From assembly GCA_040182905.1 (NCBI GenBank), contig JARQWU010000167.1, positions 1 to 23,294 of the forward strand: a DNA stretch of 23,294 bases, written 5' to 3'. Shown here piece after piece: positions 8,194-17,152 of this stretch. A model generated the notes under the pieces. That model ran no database searches and was not told the origin of the DNA. It saw only the letters and a list, made by a program, of their open reading frames with translations. Position 1 is the stretch's first letter. Each line of letters opens with the position of its first letter. This DNA comes from Barthelona sp. PAP020 (lineage: Eukaryota > Metamonada: BaSk clade). The translations under genes and the position numbers were made by a program.

Positions 8194-8844
8194 CTATCTG
8201 TTGAGCAAAAACAGTAACTTCCATGAAAGATTTAAAGCACTGAGCAAGATACTAACGCTTTTGGAAAAACATATTATCTCGTTCATGGAGGAATAGAATG
8301 AAATAAATTGCAGCAAAAAAATAATCCCTAAAAAAAATAATGCGTAGACAGGATAAGCACATGTGACAAACCCAATACAACCATGTATGTTACTGACCAT
8401 AACTGTAGATATGATTTCAGAAATGCTTAATTTGTTGGATTTCAAATTTTGCATGGCAGTTACAAAATAATGGACCAAAAATAAGGACAAAAAATTAAAA
8501 ATGGAAATAGAAAAAACATATTTTAAAATCATTGAAGAATTAGTGATATATTTAAAGGGAAAGATAAAGAGAAAATCAAATAAAAATATTAAAAAAATCG
8601 AGAAGATTGATTTTCTTTTGGAAAATACTGAATTAAACACCAAGTGCTTCATACTTTCAGTTTCCATTAACATACAATCGATAAAACATGATAAAGAATC
8701 CTTTTCAAAGTATTCATCAACAAATTCATTGCATTTAGAACATTTAGAAAGAACATTTGAGGAATCAACATTTGAAAATACACTTTTTTCAGATGATAAA
8801 CAATGTATACATCTATATGGTAGTGCTTCTACATCATCACTCAT
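8194..8844 (-). CDS. ARV1: ARV1 homologue, ER sterol/lipid homeostasis membrane protein
   Basis: A 216-residue protein starts at an ATG (8842-8844) and ends in TAG. The N-terminal ARV1 homology domain is clear. A zinc-binding C12-x2-C15 ... C35-x2-C38 (YRCIHC and LSKCSKCN) is followed by the family signature VDEYFEKD...FIDCMLMETESMKHLVFN. In ARV1 proteins this part reads ADKYIEYD..IIFIDLLLLKPQAYRHLLFN. Several hydrophobic segments follow (about 80-100, 108-130, 155-185 and 195-214), consistent with a multi-pass ER membrane protein. ARV1 influences intracellular sterol distribution, sphingolipid metabolism and GPI anchor synthesis. The usual length is 220-320 residues, so this one is at the short end. 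It lies downstream of the SUMO protease gene on the same strand, with no evident functional link. Confidence 0.88.
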   Translation of the reverse strand: MSDDVEALPYRCIHCLSSEKSVFSNVDSSNVLSKCSKCNEFVDEYFEKDSLSCFIDCMLMETESMKHLVFNSVFSKRKSIFSIFLIFLFDFLFIFPFKYITNSSMILKYVFSISIFNFLSLFLVHYFVTAMQNLKSNKLSISEIISTVMVSNIHGCIGFVTCAYPVYALFFLGIIFLLQFISFYSSMNEIICFSKSVSILLSALNLSWKLLFLLNR

Positions 8845-9406
8845 TAATGATCAATTTAAAAAAAAGAATGTGGATTTTTTGGGAGATTTTCTTTTTTGAT
8901 TCTTCTCTTTGTTTTTTCTACCGTGAAAAAAGTGTTCTAAAATTTCTCATATTTTAATCAGAATCATTTGGTAATTGATTGATAATAAAACTTTATCTAC
9001 ATATCAATAGATGCATATTTCTGTTTTAAAACATTTATTCCATTGTCCAAGGAATAAAGCGATTTAATTTATACTGCAGGTGAAACAAAAGCAATACACA
9101 TTACCCAAAAGAACAGCAGAACACTAAACAGATAGAAAATAGTTTAAATTGCACAATATTTATTGCAATCTACTTATGAAAAATACCAAAGAAAAGAGGG
9201 TAATAATACTGTCTTTTTTTGCAGAAAGGAGAAAAAGAATTTGCCTGCATATCAATTTTCTTGAAAACACATTTTTTTTTTTCATTCAAAAATAGAAAAC
9301 TGACTTAATTTTTAGGTAAATATACCAATTCGCCAAAATAGTTTGAAGAGGTTTTGATAACTAAATAAATTGATTGTTACATGAAAAACAAATAACTTTA
9401 ATATAT
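8845..9406. other. 562-bp intergenic region, no gene seen
   Basis: This stretch holds the 3' flank of the SUMO protease gene and the upstream region of ARV1, both on the minus strand. It is AT-rich with mononucleotide runs (T10 near 9272) and scattered AATAAA/TTTATT motifs. I found no open frame with coding character and no tRNA-like or other recognisable RNA structure. Confidence 0.5.
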
Positions 9407-11374
9407 TTATTTAGCAAATACAATGTTTGAAAGCTTATTTGAATGTTTGTTCTTTGACTTTTTACGTGGGGTAACCAAAAATGATTTTAATTTTCCCTTT
9501 TTTGAAGGAGGTGCAATCAAGCCTAATTCTCTTTGTTTTGGAGAGCTTAATGGTCTTGGAGATGTGTTTGAAGACAGCTCATAATTCAAATTGAAAGGAG
9601 AATCATGAAGTAAAGGAGAAATTGAACCTGCACCTCGAACTTTTGTTGTATCACGTGATTCGTATAGTATTGGAGAATTTGATGATAATACTTGAACTTT
9701 AGATGAATCTTGTGAATCATGAATCTCTCGAGGAGACAAAGGAATAAAAGTACGAGGAGAATTTTGCTCAAAAAGGGGAGATTTCAAATCCATTTGTTTT
9801 TGATCATATCCTCTTCTAATTGGACTAATTGGACTCAAAACAGAATTACTTTCCATTTTTGCTGAAGAAAACAGGTCCTGATCTGGAGTTCGAGGATATT
9901 TGACAGAAGGACGAAGAACAGATGATTCACCACTTGTGTCAGAAGAAATGGCAGGGCTTTTCAATCCATTTGGCGAAAATAATGAATCGAGAGTTGTTCT
10001 TGCTGATTCTGTGTCTGGATTATAATCATGACTTGTTCTCATGCGGTCGTGATTGTTCTGTTCAATGAACTGAACTTCATCTGACTTTTGACTCTGAGTT
10101 TCTTTACACTCATCATCTTCATCAACGTCTGTCTCAACAATTTCACTTTTCGAAACAACAGAAGCAGAAGAAATAAAGTTTAAAAAATCTGAGAATTCAA
10201 ATTTTTTTTCCAAAAACATATCAGAAGCAATCCAACTCAAGTATTTCCTCAATGAATCAGGAAAACTCGAAGGGAACCAGGAACTCCAATCAGAAAAAAA
10301 TTTGGCTATCTTGTGGTCAAGCTTTTTATTGTGAACCAAACTCCACTTAAAATTTTGAAACGGAAAGTTAAAAATCAGAAGTAACATGTAAGTTAAAACA
10401 TAAAAGCCACAATCAGTTGAATTGCTTTGCAAAGGTATATGTGGTGAACTCCCAACAATGGGTTGTTCTAGATCATTTTTAAATCTTCTTTTAAATTCAA
10501 ATTGTATCAACGTACGACACATTCGGATGTCATGTCGACGCATAACACCCATCGAATCTAACGCTAATATTGTGGGTTGAAAATCTGGATGGAAATTCTG
10601 ATCTGCAAAACGCTTTCCAGCATTGGCAACTGCTTGATTTTGATGAAATAAAGGTAAACCAATCAGAACAATTAACGACCAGTGCATACTCTTAAAAACT
10701 GGTAAAAATACGTAGAAACTTTCGAAAATATTGAACTTATTCAAATAGGTGATTAACTTATCAGAGCATTCGGTCATATTGGAATCTTTTATCTTTTTCC
10801 AGTCGGAACACAAAATTGGATAAAAGAAAGTGGAAAAATACCGTATCGTGCTTCTTTTATCTTCCATAGTAGATATATAGAAAGAATAGTCTAATTGCTT
10901 TGTTAAATGACTGTATGGTTTATCTTGTTCTTTCAATTCAATAAAATACTTGTGAAATTCATCATGTTTTTCAATGAAAAAATTCATAAAATAATTAACA
11001 ACTTTATCATTTAAATATAAAGACGGTGTCAATCTCAACAAATCATCAACAGTCAAAAAATGTTTGTTTTGACTATTCTGAATAATTCGGAAATTTTTGT
11101 GAATTGTTTTATTTTCAATTAAGATATACAATCGTTTAATAAAAATTGGAGTTTGTTTCCAATTCTCTGAATAATCAATTAAGGTATCAATACTATTTTC
11201 TTGATTGGTCAAACGTTTTTCATAAAATGCAGGTATTTCTGTGTTTTCATCAACTTTAATTTTTTCAATATCAATATTTTCTGATGATTTTGATTCAACA
11301 AAAGTTTCATCTTCAGAATCTATGATGACAACATCTTCATCAAAATCATCATTGTTATCTTTCATTTGCATCAT
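9407..11374 (-). CDS. Ulp1/SENP-type SUMO-specific cysteine protease (peptidase C48)
   Basis: This 655-residue protein has a C48 protease domain at about 105-370. The catalytic set is visible: H231 in MHWSLIVL, D273 in ILALDSMG, Q316 in IPLQSNSTDCGFY and nucleophile C322. An insertion between the His and Asp strands (HQNQAVANAGKRFADQN) and the substrate loop recall the SENP6/SENP7/Ulp2 branch, which trims poly-SUMO chains. The acidic N-terminus contains VVIIDSEDE at residues 15-23, a textbook SUMO-interacting motif. The C-terminal 250 residues are disordered and crowded with Ser-Pro sites (LSPISPIRR, LKSPLFEQNSPR), ending in basic clusters that look like a nuclear localisation signal (TPRKKSKNKH). 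I infer nuclear, cell-cycle-phosphorylated SUMO deconjugation. The branch assignment is less sure than the family. Confidence 0.92.
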   Translation of the reverse strand: MMQMKDNNDDFDEDVVIIDSEDETFVESKSSENIDIEKIKVDENTEIPAFYEKRLTNQENSIDTLIDYSENWKQTPIFIKRLYILIENKTIHKNFRIIQNSQNKHFLTVDDLLRLTPSLYLNDKVVNYFMNFFIEKHDEFHKYFIELKEQDKPYSHLTKQLDYSFYISTMEDKRSTIRYFSTFFYPILCSDWKKIKDSNMTECSDKLITYLNKFNIFESFYVFLPVFKSMHWSLIVLIGLPLFHQNQAVANAGKRFADQNFHPDFQPTILALDSMGVMRRHDIRMCRTLIQFEFKRRFKNDLEQPIVGSSPHIPLQSNSTDCGFYVLTYMLLLIFNFPFQNFKWSLVHNKKLDHKIAKFFSDWSSWFPSSFPDSLRKYLSWIASDMFLEKKFEFSDFLNFISSASVVSKSEIVETDVDEDDECKETQSQKSDEVQFIEQNNHDRMRTSHDYNPDTESARTTLDSLFSPNGLKSPAISSDTSGESSVLRPSVKYPRTPDQDLFSSAKMESNSVLSPISPIRRGYDQKQMDLKSPLFEQNSPRTFIPLSPREIHDSQDSSKVQVLSSNSPILYESRDTTKVRGAGSISPLLHDSPFNLNYELSSNTSPRPLSSPKQRELGLIAPPSKKGKLKSFLVTPRKKSKNKHSNKLSNIVFAK

Positions 11375-11645
11375 ACTTTGTTCATTTTAACAGGTTTTTT
11401 AAACTTCTTTAACCTTGAAACATCAAATAAATTTTTTTCAAAGTCTTTTTTTCAAGTGAAAATTCAGAAATTTTTGAGAATTTCTTTATTATTTACGACA
11501 AACAGTAACAATTTATAACCAAAGTTCAATATTAAAGTCAATTTGTTGATGTGATTTTGTGATTTAGTTGACAGCATTTAGTTGACTGTTAATTTAGTTT
11601 TATAACTCTTAAATTACTTTTTTCTCTCTTTTAAACTAACAAAAA
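11375..11645. promoter_or_regulatory. 271-bp divergent intergenic promoter region
   Basis: This region lies between the start codons of the SUMO protease (minus) and the beta-propeller-like gene (plus), so it should contain both promoters. A near-repeat of TTTAGTTGAC occurs twice around 11564-11585 (tttagttgacagcatttagttgac), about 60-80 bp before the plus-strand ATG. This could be a paired binding site. No named element is recognisable. Confidence 0.4.
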
Positions 11646-13217
11646 ATGACGAAACGCATTGGTATGGAATTTATTGTCAATGAAGATCATACATTGACTT
11701 TATATCAGAACGAATATGAAGTTTCTAGAATTCCTTTGACTTCAAGAAACATTAAATGTACCTTTAAAGACAGGCCTTTGTCTGTATCTTTCAATGAAAT
11801 TGATGGTGTTGAAGTATTAACCCTATTTAATTCTCATTCAATGTTAGATTATTGGGCCATTAAGGGAGAACCTGTTTTGTATGCACCATTACCTGTGAAA
11901 GCTCCTTCTTTTGTTTGTTGCACTGAAGACACCCTTATGCGATTCAAATGTGGTCGTCAATTGCCTATGTGTCATTGTCCCAAGATTGGGAATATCATCA
12001 GTCTTGAAGCCAATGCTCATCATATTATAATTTCTGATGGAATTACTCAGATCACGTACAGTCATGATTTGACGGTGTTATCACAAAGACGATATGAAGG
12101 TGCAATAAAAGTTTTTCCTTTGGATGAAGACGAATTCATCTGTATGAAAGATGATGGAATTGAGAGATTTAGTGAGTCAAATGATCGTATTGAAGTATAT
12201 GAGCGTATGGTAGAGTTTGATTTGATTCAAATATCACCAAATGAACAATACATGTTATTGAATGAGTGTGGACGAATATATATTAGATCTACACGTGATT
12301 TTAGCATAGTAGAAGAGGTTTGCGGAGCTACAAATAACATGGGATTCCTTGGCAATGATTATATCATTATTTTAACTGAAAGACACAGTTGCATCAAAGA
12401 TTGGAGATCGAAGAAGTGTGTATGGTCTAGTAAGTTACAATTTGAGCAATTTTGTGGAGATTTACGAGAAAATGCAATTCTATTTGGCAAAGAAATATCT
12501 TTGGAAAAAAGAATAATCAGAGAAACATCTTCAAAATTCAATGCAACTGAAACAAATGAAAATTGTGAATGTTGGTTAAGTATTGCGGATAATTTTTATG
12601 TAGCCGTTGATTGGGACAATTTAGATCTGTTGAAATACAAAGATATTGCTTGTGATTGGCCTTCATGTGAAGATTATTCAATTGTTATGACTAAAAACTC
12701 ATATTATGTCAAAAACGCGAATCAAACATGGTCCGCCATTCAAAATGTCGAAGATATTTTGGAACTGTCTAAAATTGATCACAAGTTCTTTTGTTTGAAT
12801 GATAGAAACTTTGCAGCAATGCGCTTCGGCAACGAGTGGATTGTTTTCAACAATAGAATGGATTTTGTCTTAAAATCAAATCTTGATTTGAAAAGAGTCA
12901 TGAAAAAAATGTTCTGCCCAGTGGTTTTCAATAAAGTGGACCATTTGTTGCTTGAATTAAAGAAAAACCAATTGATCAAAAGACAGCAAGATTTTATGAA
13001 TCTGATAAAAGAATTAATTGTCACCAAGAATCTTTCAGTTCATCAACAATTGGAACAAACTCAAGAGGAAATTAAAAATTTGGAAAAACAACTTCAAACT
13101 TCTCATTTTCAAGTTGAAAAAAATATCGTTCAAAAAAATAAAGCTCATTACAAGCCTAAAAATCTTGTGAATCAACCAAGAAAACATGGCCATCTCACTT
13201 ATAGACCTAATCAATAA
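11646..13217 (+). CDS. Hypothetical protein, probable beta-propeller with C-terminal coiled coil
   Basis: This 523-residue protein is not recognised. Residues 1 to about 410 are rich in alternating hydrophobic strands of 5-8 residues separated by turns: HIIISDGITQITYSHD, YIIILTERHSCIKDWRSKKC, WIVFNNRMDFVL. SHD, CIKDW and KCVW positions look like WD40/YVTN-type blade ends. Pfam-grade WD signatures are weak, so a divergent WD40-like propeller is my inference. Residues about 425-500 form an amphipathic helix or coiled coil (LLLELKKNQLIKRQQDFMN, LEQTQEEIKNLEKQLQ), followed by a basic tail (HYKPKNLVNQPRKHGH). Many cysteines (about 20) are scattered through the propeller part. There is no signal peptide or transmembrane segment. 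It could be a ribosome-biogenesis, transport or kinetochore scaffold; nothing in the sequence chooses. Confidence 0.75.
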   Translation: MTKRIGMEFIVNEDHTLTLYQNEYEVSRIPLTSRNIKCTFKDRPLSVSFNEIDGVEVLTLFNSHSMLDYWAIKGEPVLYAPLPVKAPSFVCCTEDTLMRFKCGRQLPMCHCPKIGNIISLEANAHHIIISDGITQITYSHDLTVLSQRRYEGAIKVFPLDEDEFICMKDDGIERFSESNDRIEVYERMVEFDLIQISPNEQYMLLNECGRIYIRSTRDFSIVEEVCGATNNMGFLGNDYIIILTERHSCIKDWRSKKCVWSSKLQFEQFCGDLRENAILFGKEISLEKRIIRETSSKFNATETNENCECWLSIADNFYVAVDWDNLDLLKYKDIACDWPSCEDYSIVMTKNSYYVKNANQTWSAIQNVEDILELSKIDHKFFCLNDRNFAAMRFGNEWIVFNNRMDFVLKSNLDLKRVMKKMFCPVVFNKVDHLLLELKKNQLIKRQQDFMNLIKELIVTKNLSVHQQLEQTQEEIKNLEKQLQTSHFQVEKNIVQKNKAHYKPKNLVNQPRKHGHLTYRPNQ

Positions 13218-13424
13218 TTAAATAGCCAGTATTCTGAAAATAAAATATTATTGTGTAAAGTGTGCCTTTTGAAAGGAAAAAAAATTTTTTTTTGGTTGTA
13301 GTGTTAAATATTTAAAAATTTATAAAAAAATATCAAAGATTGAGGGTTGAAAGTGTCGGAGATAAAGAGAATTAAAAAAGGTTCATCTCTTTTTTCTCAA
13401 TATTTCAATTTTTATTTATCTTCA

Positions 13425-15242
13425 ATGGTTGACGAATTTACAGTCGGAGAAATTTTCAGTGTTTCTGGACCTGTTGTTGTTGCAGATAATCTTTGGGGTG
13501 CAGGAATGCATGAAGTTGTTAAAGTTGGACATGACCAATTAATTGGTGAAATCATTAAATTGACTGGTGCATCTGCTACTATTCAAGTTTATGAAGAAAC
13601 TTCTGGTTTAACTGTTGGAGATCCAGTTTTTAGAACAGGTTTACCATTATCCGTTGAATTAGGACCTGGTTTATTGGGTAATATTTTTGATGGTATCATG
13701 AACCCTTTAGATGATGTTCAAGATTTATGTAAGAGTGTTTTTATTCCAAAAGGTGTTCAATTGGCGACTTTGGACAGAAATTTCAAATGGTTTTTCCATC
13801 ATCAATCTATAACTGTTGGAGATGTTGTGTCTACAGGTGATGCTTATGGTTGGGTTCAAGAAACTGCCTTAGTTAAACATTTCATCATGATTCCTCCCGA
13901 TGTCTCTGGGACAGTTACGTACATTGCTCCTGAAGGAGAATATACAGTTGATGAAATAATGTTGAGACTTAAAACACCTACTGGAGAAGAAAAAGAATTG
14001 AAAATGTATCACTTATGGCCTGTCAGACATCCCAGACCCATTAAAGATACTTTGGTCGTTCATGAACCTTTATTAACTGGACAGCGTGTTTTAGATGCAT
14101 TATTCCCTGTTGCTCAAGGTGGTACTTGTTGTATTCCAGGAGCTTTTGGTTGTGGAAAAACAGTTATTTCACATGCAGTTGCCAAGCATTCAAATGCTGA
14201 TGTTATTATTTCTTGTATGATCGGAGAACGTGGTAATGAAGTTGCAGAAGCTCTCATGGAATTCCCTCATTTAACAATGAGAGTTGGAGATGGTGATGAA
14301 GTTTCTATTATGGAACGTACTGTCGTTATTGCTAACACATCAAATATGGCTGTTGCTGCTCGTGAATCTTCCATTTTCGTCGCTGCTACTGTTGCAGAGT
14401 ATTATCGTGATATGGGTTATTCCGTGGCTATGATGGGTGATTCTTCATCTCGTTGGGCAGAAGCATTGAGAGAAATCTCTGGTCGTTTGGCTGAAATGCC
14501 TGCCGATGGTGGTTATCCTGCATATCTTGCCACCAGATTACATTCTTTTTATGAACGTGCGGGAAGAGCAGCTATGTTGGGTACACCTGCAAGAGAAGGT
14601 TGTGTTACCTTTATTAATGCCGTTAGTCCTCCTGGCGGTGACTTTTCAGAACCTGTAACAACTGCAACATTGGCAATTGTACAGAATTTTTGGGCTTTAG
14701 ATAAGAAATTAGCACAAAGAAAGCATTTCCCTGCAATCAATTGGTTAAAATCATATTCAAAAGCAGAAGCTACCTTATTGCCTCAATTCAATGAAAAGTA
14801 TCCAGATTATGAGGATGTTATCTCAAAAACCAGAAATATTTTGCAAAAAGAAGATGCTTTGCAAGCAACTGTTACTGTTATTGGTAAGGATGCAATTGCT
14901 GAATCTGATAAAGTGGTTTTAGAAGCTGCTTTGATGATAAAGGAAGATTTCTTACAACAGAACAGTTTTACGCCAAACGATTGTACATGTCCTTTCTATA
15001 AGACATATCACATGCTTAGAAACATTATTCACTGGTATGACTTAGCAAAGAATCTCATTAGAACCAACAAGGATATGACAGTCCAAATGATTAAACATCA
15101 ACAAGAAGAAATTATGGATAGCATTGCCAGACAAAAGTATACTGATCCATATGGTGATGAAGAAGAAAACTGTAGATATTATTTGGACTTGTTTGATCAA
15201 ATTACTGAAGTCTTTAGAGCTATCGAACATCATCTTGAGTAA
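13425..15242 (+). CDS. ATP6V1A: V-type H+-ATPase catalytic subunit A
   Basis: A 605-residue protein begins at the first in-frame ATG (13425-13427, MVDEFTVGEIFSVSGPVV). The frame extends upstream without another ATG. It covers the full length of V-ATPase subunit A (usually about 610-620). Visible parts are the N-terminal barrel (IFSVSGPVVVADN), the subunit A-specific insertion around 90-190 (WGWVQE-like region AYGWVQE), the P-loop GAFGCGKT at 239-246, the catalytic region MIGERGNEV and the Walker B area YSVAMMGDSSSRWAEALREI. The adenine-pocket segment GYPAYLATRLHSFYERAGR follows. The protein hydrolyses ATP in the V1 sector to drive proton pumping into vacuoles, endosomes or contractile vacuoles. 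Conservation is very high. Codon use is noticeably richer in GGT/GCT than in neighbouring genes, as expected for high expression. It ends tail to tail with the kinase gene. Confidence 0.98.
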   Translation: MVDEFTVGEIFSVSGPVVVADNLWGAGMHEVVKVGHDQLIGEIIKLTGASATIQVYEETSGLTVGDPVFRTGLPLSVELGPGLLGNIFDGIMNPLDDVQDLCKSVFIPKGVQLATLDRNFKWFFHHQSITVGDVVSTGDAYGWVQETALVKHFIMIPPDVSGTVTYIAPEGEYTVDEIMLRLKTPTGEEKELKMYHLWPVRHPRPIKDTLVVHEPLLTGQRVLDALFPVAQGGTCCIPGAFGCGKTVISHAVAKHSNADVIISCMIGERGNEVAEALMEFPHLTMRVGDGDEVSIMERTVVIANTSNMAVAARESSIFVAATVAEYYRDMGYSVAMMGDSSSRWAEALREISGRLAEMPADGGYPAYLATRLHSFYERAGRAAMLGTPAREGCVTFINAVSPPGGDFSEPVTTATLAIVQNFWALDKKLAQRKHFPAINWLKSYSKAEATLLPQFNEKYPDYEDVISKTRNILQKEDALQATVTVIGKDAIAESDKVVLEAALMIKEDFLQQNSFTPNDCTCPFYKTYHMLRNIIHWYDLAKNLIRTNKDMTVQMIKHQQEEIMDSIARQKYTDPYGDEEENCRYYLDLFDQITEVFRAIEHHLE

Positions 15243-15544
15243 ATTTGAGTGGACAAAAACGTTATTGTCTTGTTTTTTTTTGTGGCTGTCAGGCTTATAT
15301 GTTATGATGACAATGAAGCAAAAACGAAAAAAAAATTGCCCTTCAAAGGATGATTCTTCAATTATTCCTTTATTCTTGTTCTTTTAAACAAAATTCAAAA
15401 GAATATGGGAGATAAAAAGTTTAGAAGAAAAAGTGAATGGAACAAAAGAACAAAAAAATTCTCTTTTTTTAGTCATAAAAGTTTTCAAAGTTTTTAAAAA
15501 GAAAATAAAATACAAATTTATGCCTGATTTTTTTCTGCTGATCA
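15243..15544. other. 302-bp convergent intergenic region
   Basis: This is the shared 3' flank of V-ATPase subunit A (plus) and the protein kinase (minus). It is AT-rich with A and T runs (T9 near 15271, A9 near 15329) and AATAAAATAC near 15504. No open frame of coding character and no RNA structure are apparent. Confidence 0.5.
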
Positions 15545-16843
15545 TTAATCAAGATCTGTTTCCTCTTCATCTTCCACAAAATTATTCTCTTTCAAATAAT
15601 TGAACAACTTGAATAAAATATTAAACCCTAAAAAGCCATCACCACTTGAATGAACATCGACATTAACATATTGATTGCTTCTTACCATTGAAAAGCAACA
15701 TATGGTCAAAGTAGCTGAAGTTTGATAATTCTTTGTGATTTCATCTACAAATATCACCGCAGTGTCAAACACATCATCTATTTCAAATTTGATTCGCAAT
15801 GAGGAATCACGTTCACACATTACACTCCTGAACATGTATAACTGCTTTATGAAATTATTGTAAGATAGAATAACTCTGTAAGTCATCGGGATGGCAAATT
15901 GAGTTTTCGTTTTCAATTTAGTTAACATTTTCAGAGCAAACAATGATGCGAGATTTGGTTTGGGACAATTTACTGTTGAATTGGTGGTAATCATAGGTAA
16001 GAAAGAGTTTTCACTTTTAGATGAAGATACTTCTGTGTTGCTTTGTAACCAGGGGTGATTCAACATTTGCTTGATGGTAAATCGTTCGTTACTGTCGATA
16101 ACCAGTACGTTTCGCAAAAAATCTTGACATGATAAACTGATGTTATCAGGCATTATATATTTATGCTTTTGATAATCAATAAAATTCTTATACGGAGACT
16201 TCCCTAGCAAAATTATCAATAATACTATCCCCAAAGTCCAAATATCAACAGCAAAAGCATTATACTCAACTATTTGACCATATTGGATAGCAAACATCTC
16301 AGGGCTTAAATAATCCTTGCTCCCAGTAAAGGTTTGAGCTAAGTTAGCATCATCATTTTGTTCAAACATTTTTCCAAACCCTAAATCGGCAATCTTCGGC
16401 TCCAAATCCTTCGTCAATAATATATTTTCAGCCTTAATATCTCTATGTGCTATGTTTTTATCATGAAGATACTCAATAGCCTTACATATCTTAAAAAATA
16501 TAACTTTAGCTTCTTCCTCTTCAAATGGTTTGTTATGACGTTCATTCAAAATATACTGAAGCAAATCACCATGTTCAACATATTCTAACACTATATAAGA
16601 ATGATGTTTCGTTGAAAAATAATCATTAATTTTGACAATGTTTGGATGCTCCAATTCAAATAATAATTTAGCTTCCTCATCTTTAAAATTCTCATCTTTC
16701 AAAGAACATTTTATTGCATAATTAATCTGTGTTTCCTCATCATAAGCCAAAAAGACTTGACCTTGAGATCCTCCACCAATTCTTTTAAACGCTATATAAC
16801 TTTTGTCTTTACTTCTAATCCTCTTCTTTTTCGCTCTAACCAT
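15545..16843 (-). CDS. Serine/threonine protein kinase, CAMK/ULK-like
   Basis: A 432-residue protein is read from the first in-frame ATG (16841-16843, MVRAKKKRIRSKDK). The frame extends 34 codons further to a TTG, but that part is Phe/Asn/Lys-rich like translated intergenic DNA. The kinase domain covers about 16-275: glycine loop GGGSQGQV (23-30), K45 in YAIKC, catalytic loop HRDIKAEN with D135 and N140, DLG instead of DFG at 153-155, SPE at 180-182, and an HPWL end motif. All catalytic residues are present, so it should be active. Substrate specificity cannot be read. Domain order, LEYVEHGDLLQYI and HPWL fit the CAMK/AMPK/ULK neighbourhood. The C-terminal 150 residues could form a KA1-like module (VDVHSSGDGFLGFNILFKL), which is weak inference. 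It diverges from the primase gene. Confidence 0.88.
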   Translation of the reverse strand: MVRAKKKRIRSKDKSYIAFKRIGGGSQGQVFLAYDEETQINYAIKCSLKDENFKDEEAKLLFELEHPNIVKINDYFSTKHHSYIVLEYVEHGDLLQYILNERHNKPFEEEEAKVIFFKICKAIEYLHDKNIAHRDIKAENILLTKDLEPKIADLGFGKMFEQNDDANLAQTFTGSKDYLSPEMFAIQYGQIVEYNAFAVDIWTLGIVLLIILLGKSPYKNFIDYQKHKYIMPDNISLSCQDFLRNVLVIDSNERFTIKQMLNHPWLQSNTEVSSSKSENSFLPMITTNSTVNCPKPNLASLFALKMLTKLKTKTQFAIPMTYRVILSYNNFIKQLYMFRSVMCERDSSLRIKFEIDDVFDTAVIFVDEITKNYQTSATLTICCFSMVRSNQYVNVDVHSSGDGFLGFNILFKLFNYLKENNFVEDEEETDLD

Positions 16844-17152
16844 CAGATAATCTCGTAAAACAATTCCATCTTTTTGTTTAAAAAAATTATTATTGAAAAA
16901 ATATTTTGTTTTGAAATCGAAGAAATATTTTATTATTTTATTCAATCTTTTATTTAAAGTTTAAACTCATATTATAATAGGTGCATCTAATTTAAAAAAA
17001 GACTTTTTTATTATATTTGGTTCATTTTGTTTTGTTTTATTATCTAAACTAATTTTTTCAACAATTTATTGTAAATTTATATAATAAATGGTTTGTTAAA
17101 AATTATTTTTTGTTTTTTACATATTTTTTTTTTAATTGTTTAAAAGACGAAT
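16844..17152. promoter_or_regulatory. 309-bp divergent promoter region, extremely AT-rich
   Basis: This region lies between the start codons of the kinase (minus) and the primase large subunit (plus). It is almost entirely A and T, with long T runs (T10 near 17124-17133). A TATAATAA-like segment sits at 17078-17085, about 70 bp before the primase ATG. No specific binding site can be named. The first 100 bases are an open extension of the kinase frame that I judge non-coding. Confidence 0.45.

Noticed and set aside
13347-13424. Upstream extension of V-ATPase subunit A
   Set aside because: The extension begins at a TTG and encodes an atypical basic/aromatic stretch. The ATG at 13425 gives the standard N-terminus.
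16844-16945. 34-codon upstream extension of the kinase
   Set aside because: It starts at TTG and consists of Phe/Asn/Lys/Ile-rich translation of AT-rich promoter DNA. The ATG at 16843 precedes the basic N-terminus and kinase domain normally.
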